Shown one piece after another: positions 59,774 to 64,000 of a DNA stretch of 64,000 bases; positions within the stretch are counted from its first letter, which is position 1, and each line of letters opens with the position of its first letter. Source of the stretch: Clostridiales bacterium (GTDB taxonomy: Bacteria > Bacillota > Clostridia > Christensenellales > Borkfalkiaceae); the NCBI GenBank assembly GCA_003523255.1, contig DPGH01000002.1:192656-256655 (forward strand), read 5' to 3'. A program made the translations under genes and the position numbers. The notes beneath the pieces are model-generated. The model saw nothing but the letters and a program-made list of their open reading frames with translations, did no database searches and had not been told where the DNA came from.

Positions 59774-59804
59774 AAAAAAAAGGAAGCCCCTAAATGGAAC
59801 TTCC
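59774..59804 (-). terminator. Attenuator hairpin in the uraA leader
   Basis: Minus-strand 9-bp stem GGAAGUUCC/GGGGCUUCC with two G-U pairs, loop AUUUA, and eight U (59774-59781). It lies 62 bases before uraA and about 130 bases after the promoter. The stop codon of the leader peptide (59790-59792) sits at the loop/3'-arm junction, so a ribosome finishing translation would cover the hairpin. A leader segment AACUUC (near 59886-59891) can also pair with GAAGUU of the 5' arm. Confidence 0.85.
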
Positions 59805-59912
59805 GTTAAAATCTTTAACAAATAAACACGACGTGTTTAAAATTTGAGAGAAACAGAAAAACTGTTTTTTTACCGCCACGGATGAAGTTGGAACGCTCAA
59901 GAACTGCTTCAT
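59790..59912 (-). CDS. 40-residue leader peptide of the uraA-upp operon
   Basis: The ATG at 59912 lies 8 bases after GAGGA. The frame has 40 codons, begins MKQFLSVPTSSVAVKKQFFC and ends at TAG 59790-59792 inside the terminator hairpin. Its second half is coded by a U-rich stretch (e.g. CAGUUUUUCUGUUUCUCUC), giving six Phe. The promoter is 23 bases upstream of the ribosome site. Promoter, ribosome site, short ORF, U-rich zone, stop in the attenuator, then a pyrimidine gene: the layout of the 44-residue pyrBI leader of Escherichia coli. Peptide sequence itself is not homologous as far as I can tell. Confidence 0.7.
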   Translation of the reverse strand: MKQFLSVPTSSVAVKKQFFCFSQILNTSCLFVKDFNGSSI

Positions 59913-59941
59913 TTCTCTCTTCCTCGAATTTATCTTTGACG

Positions 59942-59970
59942 ATTGTAGCATAACGTAATTTTAAAAGCAA
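59942..59970 (-). promoter_or_regulatory. SigA-type promoter of the uraA leader
   Basis: Minus-strand TTGCTT (59965-59970), 17-base spacer, TACAAT (59942-59947). Predicted start near 59935, giving a leader of about 225 nt before uraA. Confidence 0.7.
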
Positions 59971-60295
59971 GCGTTTTTCAAAAATTTTTTTAAAAACATA
60001 TTTTTTTACTGATTTTGCGTTTTTCGTGCGTTTTTGCCTTTCTTAAAGCGTTTTTATTCTACCAAATTTCGGAATTTAAATACACCTTATATAATTGTAT
60101 AGCAGATACTTTTTATAACGAAATTTACCTTTTATAAACAAAAATCGCATAAACGCATTTTGCGGCGCCGCTCCGCGTACAAAATTCTACGCTATTATAT
60201 TATGTATAGTTTATATATACATAATAATTTATACTATAACGAGAAACGTTTTTACGATAAATTCAAAAAATTTATTTTACTCCCCCGTAAAAAAC
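59971..60295. other. AT-rich intergenic region with an 11-bp inverted repeat
   Basis: No gene is supported here. The region is strongly AT-rich and contains TATTATGTATA and its complement at 60198-60208 and 60216-60226, separated by 7 bases; no T-run follows, so an operator or cruciform is more likely than a terminator. Confidence 0.4.
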
Positions 60296-60324
60296 TTGCA
60301 AAGCGTTTTTTTTTGTGCTATCAT
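60296..60324 (+). promoter_or_regulatory. SigA-type promoter for tRNA-Ala
   Basis: TTGCAA (60296-60301), 17-base spacer, TATCAT (60319-60324), about 87 bases before the mature tRNA. Confidence 0.6.
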
Positions 60325-60410
60325 ATACAAGTCGAAAAACGAAAGAGTGCTTTGTGCGTTTTTTATTTCGCAAATAAAACACTTGCAAGTAGATATTATC
60401 AAAATAATTT

Positions 60411-60486
60411 GGGGGTATGGCTCAGTTGGTAGAGCGCCGCGTTCGCAACGCGGAGGCCACGAGTTCGAATCTCGTTACCTCCACCA
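60411..60486 (+). tRNA. tRNA-Ala (anticodon CGC), CCA encoded
   Basis: A full cloverleaf can be drawn. The acceptor stem is GGGGGTA with TACCTCC, containing a G3-U70 pair, the alanine identity element. The D-arm is in GGCTCAGTTGGTAGAGC. The anticodon stem CCGCG/CGCGG has loop TTCGCAA, so anticodon CGC reads GCG. The T-arm has GAGTTCGAATCTC. Discriminator A and genomic CCA end at 60486. It is followed by a terminator and has a promoter upstream. Lone tRNA, not in a cluster. Confidence 0.95.
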
Positions 60487-60489
60487 ATG

Positions 60490-60519
60490 GGAACCGCGGT
60501 CGCACCCGTGGTTCCTTTT
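60490..60519 (+). terminator. Terminator after tRNA-Ala
   Basis: 10-bp stem GGAACCGCGG/CCGTGGTTCC with one G-U pair, then TTTT. Confidence 0.75.
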
Positions 60520-60932
60520 CATTTGTGTAAAAGGCGTTGCCGGGATAATCGTTAAGACAAAAGTCGCGGAAAAGAAGATTTCTTACGATTGGCTTACGAA
60601 GCCCCGTCAAAACGGAAAGTTTGTAAAGAAAACTAAATAATATACGATTTAAGGCGATAGAACGTTGATTCTACCGCCTTTTTCTATGCCTTTGATAAGT
60701 TTTAACCATCCGATTTAATCGCCTTTCGGGTTTACGTTGTAGCACAGTGAAAATCGTAAGTCAACGGCAAAAAATTGTTGCTATGTCTTTTAATTGCGAC
60801 CGATATAAACGCAACAATTTTTGTGCTTTTCGTTGACTTCCGTGTAACCGAGTGCAAAGTAAAAAACATTTATCTTTTCCCGGTGCTACCACGTTTTTGC
60901 CGAAAGGCGAAAATAATCGGAGGTAAATCCAA
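60520..60932. other. Intergenic remnants with a long inverted repeat
   Basis: The plus strand contains the tail of an unrecognised gene, with residues ISYDWLTKPRQNGKFVKKTK then TAA at 60638-60640, and a hairpin terminator at 60653-60683 (10-bp stem, one mismatch, TTTTT). A long imperfect inverted repeat spans 60758-60839: outer arms AAGTCAACG/CGTTGACTT, inner arms AAAAATTGTTGC/GCAACAATTTTT. It could be a structured RNA or a small non-autonomous element. No complete gene is supported. Confidence 0.4.
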
Positions 60933-61151
60933 ATGAAAAACAAAGTATTAGATTTCAGTGTTATGAAAGAAGAAATCTCACAAAACAACGTGCTTGAAAT
61001 GGCAGAACTTATTGCCTTTATGGAACTACGTTTCCAGATAGGTTATTTGGGAAGTCGCGCACAAAAAATGTATACATCGTTGAGTATGTTAAAACATTCT
61101 TCTGCTTTATTTGAAATCAGTGCTGCGGAGTTACTGGTGCCGAAAGAATAA
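60933..61151 (+). CDS. Short reading frame, probably a truncated gene
   Basis: 72 residues, ATG 9 bases after a good GGAGG. The first 36 residues (MKNKVLDFSVMKEEISQNNV...) look like a real protein start, rich in helix formers. From about 61043 the frame is antisense to the end of the helicase/subtilase pseudogene and probably meaningless. It is likely the 5' part of a gene cut by the rearrangement that joined these segments. Function unknown. Confidence 0.35.
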   Translation: MKNKVLDFSVMKEEISQNNVLEMAELIAFMELRFQIGYLGSRAQKMYTSLSMLKHSSALFEISAAELLVPKE

Positions 61152-62911
61152 GCAACGGTACCAGCACCTTCTTGTTGCGGTCCTGGATATGCGGATAAAA
61201 TCCCAGGCTTTCTTTTGGGAGATGCAACCCATATAGCACTGTTTGCAGTGCTAGGAATAACTTCTCTAATAAAACTTCTTCCTCCATCAAAGAGAATATC
61301 CGGTTTGACCGAATTGTTTATTCCTCGTCCAAATGAACTATAAATTGCCGGCATCCCTTTAGTGCATAACTGCGTTGTATTATAGGCAGGTGTACAGTCG
61401 TTTCCATCAGAAAAAATTGCCCCGATAGTTAAGGCATTCATACTTTCCGCTGGAGACAAAAAACGCAAATTGCGTAAGTTGCTTGAAATATATTTGTTTA
61501 TATCGACTTCGTTCTGTTTTTGACCTTTCTTTTTAGGGGATACAACGTCTGACAATTTACGAAGAAGTTCTGCATCGACTTCTGTCAGATTCATGCCCGC
61601 ATCGGCGATGTAAATAGTGTCGTCGTCGAAACCGCTGTTGATAGCCGTTTCAACCGAAATACGCTTAATCTGCCGCATCATTTCCGCAACGTCATAAGTG
61701 CGCATTGCCGTGCCTTCAACGGAAATAATCGGACAGAAGTTTATAAACTCGCCGAGAGCCGATTTTGCCTTTTCGTCACTTTGACTGCTTTTATGGGTAA
61801 CTCTATGTACTTCGGCAATTACTTTCAGCGTTCTGTCGGGAGCAAAATCGAATACGTAACAGTTTTTCTTTTGCTTTCCGTTGATGTATCCCGGGGATTG
61901 CACGCGAAATATTGCCTGCATATAGCCTTGCGCAGAGGTGGTAGAAGAGCCCGACAACATCATAATGCCCGTCCATTCTCTGACTGTTACGCCTGTGGTC
62001 AATTTGCCGCAAGAAATGGTAATCGTTTTGGAATAGGACTTAATACAACTTTTTACGAGAGCCAGCGCTTCGTCGTATGGCTTTTCTTCATCGCCGTCAC
62101 CGGCAATATTTACAACTTCAAAATCCTTGAAATTAGGATGATTTTGTATCATTGCGCTTAGCGCTTTTGCTTCCTTTATGCCGGGAAGAATCCAAAACGT
62201 GTGCGCAAACATTTCGCGGTATTCTTCGGTCGAGAACGGATAATTACTGTCGGGATCATCCTTTGAAATCAACGCAAGAAAATCGTAAACGTCGTCTGCG
62301 TATACGAAATCGCCGACGGTTTGTCCTTCGGGTATTTCACGGAAATCTTTATCTTTGTCGCCCGTCCATGTACGGAAAAACTCACGGAAGTTAAATGCGG
62401 AGTCTTCCGTGACGTAACGATAGGAAGTGGGAATCTTTTCGGAAAGGTCGAAGGTGAAAATATTCATCTTCGGAAGTTCTTCGTAAGGATTCCTTTCATC
62501 GGGATGATCTTCGTCCCACGCTTTTTTTGCCTTTTGCTCGTCAACGTAAGTCCATGTGTACTTGTTTTCACCAAAGTCGCTTAAAATGTTGTACGGCGTA
62601 CCGGAAAGTAGCAATACCTTCGTATTTGGTTTGCGAATGTTATTTATAACCGCATCGCCCAAATCTGTCGCAGTGCCTTCATGCGCTTCGTCAATGATTA
62701 ACAAATCCCAGTCGGTATCGAAAACTGCATTGTTTTTATTGAATTTGCCGCCTACGCGAGTAGAACCGCGCAAATCCTGAATAGATGCAAAATACACGAA
62801 GGGAGTGCCGTCGGCAATAACTTGTTTCAGTTTACAGTCGTTTTGATAGTCTAACCTTGTTTTGTAAATAGTAACAACTTTTACATTTATTCTAAAAGTC
62901 AAACTCGCCAA
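61043..62911 (-). pseudogene. In-frame chimera: DEAH-helicase fragment joined to subtilase (S8) C-terminal fragment
   Basis: The open frame has 622 codons with a TTG start. Residues about 1-475 are a superfamily-2 helicase. It has the DEAH box (WDLLIIDEAHEGTATDLG), motif III region KVLLLSGTPYNIL and ITISCGKLTTGVTVREWTGI near motifs V-VI. The Walker A segment expected upstream is missing, with a stop 10 codons before the TTG. Residues about 480-622 switch to the end of a subtilisin-like peptidase. It has FLSPAESMNALTIGAIFSDG, YSSFGRGINNSVKPDILF, and the Ser-active-site stretch AYSFGTSNSAALISNKAEEC, resembling the IetS-type peptidase of two-gene phage-defence systems. Neither half is complete. 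Codon use differs from upstream genes. Confidence 0.75.
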
Positions 62912-63314
62912 TTCTTTGCGACTTTGAAAAAGTTTTTACAAGAAAATTTTACACTGTGATTTTACCGATTACCAGAACATCGGCGTGACGGAAATGTTCC
63001 AATTTGTGATGCCGCAGTAACCTCAACGTAACCACCGTGTGACTTCGATGTGATGTTTTTTTGTGCGCAAACAGCATACACGAAAGAAAAAATAAATGTA
63101 ACAGACTTTACCAAGCAATTTGGAATATAGCCGTGAACCTTCGGATGTGGGTTATAACCAACCCATACAAAACATATAAAAACCACGACAAAAATAAAAA
63201 GCCGCTCGGTTTCGACAATAAAAACCAAACGACTGAATGAAATACTATTCGACATAATACTTAATAATTTTGGATAATTTACCAAAAATATTAAGTGAGC
63301 AAGCGTATTGCGAC
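62912..63314. other. Decayed non-coding stretch
   Basis: About 400 bases without a supportable gene. Plus- and minus-strand frames here are short and repeatedly stopped. Helicase N-terminal coding (Walker A) is not recoverable. Base composition is AT-rich and unlike the chromosomal genes to the left. Confidence 0.5.
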
Positions 63315-63343
63315 TTGCATTTTCAAAAATAATATGCTATAAT
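63315..63343 (+). promoter_or_regulatory. SigA-type promoter for the AAA ATPase gene
   Basis: TTGCAT (63315-63320), 17-base spacer, TATAAT (63338-63343). Confidence 0.7.
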
Positions 63344-63396
63344 ACACTTAATAAAAATGGTAGACATACCAAATAAACTAAATTGAGGTGCCTGAA

Positions 63397-64000
63397 ATGG
63401 AGATAAAAAGAGATAAATACTTGAAAATGCTTCAAATAAGACGTCATAACGGTTTTGTAAAAGTTATCACCGGCATCAGAAGATGTGGCAAATCTTATCT
63501 TATGAATGATATCTTTTATGAAAAATTGAAAGAAGACGGCGTAAACGAAAACCATATCATTAAGTTTGCTTTTGATTCGGCGGAAGATTTATTGCTTATC
63601 GGAGAAGATTTACAGGAACTTGTTGCCAATAAAAAGAAGGTAGATCCGAAAAAATTTATGGCATATGTTTCGCAAAGAATGACCGACTACGATATGTACT
63701 ACCTTCTACTCGATGAGGTTCAAAATCTTGATTGTTTTGAGGCTGTTCTGAACGGATATTTACGCAAAAAAAATATGGACGTGTACGTAACCGGCAGTAA
63801 CTCAAAATTTCTGTCAAGCGATGTATTGACCGAGTTTGCCGGCAGAGGTGACGAAATCCATGTTTTACCGTTGTCTTTTTCGGAGTTTTATGCAAATTAT
63901 GAAGACGGACTTGACTATGCTTTCGACGATTATATGGTTTACGGCGGCTTGCCTGCGGTTGCTTTAATGACAACTCCGGAACAGAAATCAAGTTACCTTA
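63397..64000 (+). CDS. AAA-type ATPase with DUF4143-family architecture (partial)
   Basis: 201 codons are visible from the ATG at 63397 (GAGGTG site); the gene runs off the right edge. Walker A is ITGIRRCGKSYLM (about 25-37), Walker B YLLLDEVQNLDCFE (about 102-115), and sensor YVTGSNSKFLSSDVLTEFAG RGD. The LPLSFSEFYANY motif and the YGGLPAVALM segment are diagnostic of the ATPases carrying a C-terminal DUF4143, normally about 400-450 residues. These are common accessory-genome proteins of unclear function. A consensus-like promoter at 63315-63343 drives it. Confidence 0.85.
   Translation, partial: MEIKRDKYLKMLQIRRHNGFVKVITGIRRCGKSYLMNDIFYEKLKEDGVNENHIIKFAFDSAEDLLLIGEDLQELVANKKKVDPKKFMAYVSQRMTDYDMYYLLLDEVQNLDCFEAVLNGYLRKKNMDVYVTGSNSKFLSSDVLTEFAGRGDEIHVLPLSFSEFYANYEDGLDYAFDDYMVYGGLPAVALMTTPEQKSSYL

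Noticed and set aside
59805..59935. uraA leader as a purine, PyrR or other known riboswitch
   Set aside because: Stems can be drawn (GAGAGAAA/UUUCUCUC, AUGAAG/CUUCAU), but no consensus of a known aptamer or PyrR-binding loop was found, and the coding reading explains the layout better.
60296..60640. 114-residue plus-strand frame across tRNA-Ala, and the 62-residue minus frame at 60422-60610
   Set aside because: Both are read through the tRNA and its flanks; the minus frame gives the well-known false tRNA-derived ending. Only the last part of the plus frame (60530-60640) might be a gene remnant.
62962..63285. 107-residue minus frame
   Set aside because: No ribosome site, no family features, lies in decayed AT-rich sequence.

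Overview
The window looks like chromosome from a spore-forming member of the Bacillota (class Clostridia). The reasons are an uninterrupted sigK-type sporulation sigma factor, a gerA-type germination operon, a TM1266-family hydrogenase regulator, a clostridial ispG / polC-like / rimP / nusA gene order, strong Shine-Dalgarno sites, and many consensus SigA promoters with 16-17 base spacers. Most genes share one codon style, rich in CG-containing codons. The last 3 kb (about 60.9-64 kb) is compositionally different and looks acquired.

Layout. (1) 1-4.1 kb, minus strand: housekeeping genes ispG, a PolC-like exonuclease without polymerase domain, rimP, and nusA (cut by the left edge). A promoter and terminator-like hairpin lie in the rimP leader. 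(2) 4.2-12.2 kb, minus: a compact phage head module in P22-like order (large terminase, short terminase-small-like protein, P22-type portal, scaffold, coat, head-completion adaptor, beta-propeller hub candidate, coiled-coil protein). No integrase, tailspike, lysis or replication gene accompanies it. (3) 12.4-49 kb: a large glycan-use region with GH63-like, GH31, GH112, GH36, GH94, GH37-like and GH4 enzymes. It also has an OPA-type MFS carrier, a CUT1 ABC importer, a Gfo/Idh/MocA oxidoreductase, two PhnP-like metallo-hydrolases, giant secreted Ig/jelly-roll proteins, an AraC regulator, and a decayed FAD oxidoreductase. A 37.9-18 kb stretch may be one 20-kb operon that captures, imports and phosphorolyses galactosides. 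(4) 49-52.3 kb, minus: TM1266-like regulator, SDR, thyA and folA, plus sigK. (5) 52.5-56.9 kb, plus: a small membrane protein and the gerA operon. (6) 57-60 kb, minus: a 31-aa gene with a consensus promoter, then a uracil salvage operon (uraA-upp). The operon's leader encodes a 40-aa peptide whose stop codon lies in the attenuator hairpin, a layout like enterobacterial pyrBI. (7) 60.3-64 kb: tRNA-Ala(CGC), then a decayed defence-like island. It holds a DEAH-helicase fragment fused in frame to a subtilase fragment, and a DUF4143-type AAA ATPase cut by the right edge.

The observations most worth following are the uraA leader-peptide attenuator, the P22-like head module without infection or lysis genes, three small genes (31, 40 and 41 aa), the overlapping face-to-face promoters at araC, and the helicase-subtilase chimera. 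All function calls come from reading the sequence and family knowledge; no database search was run.
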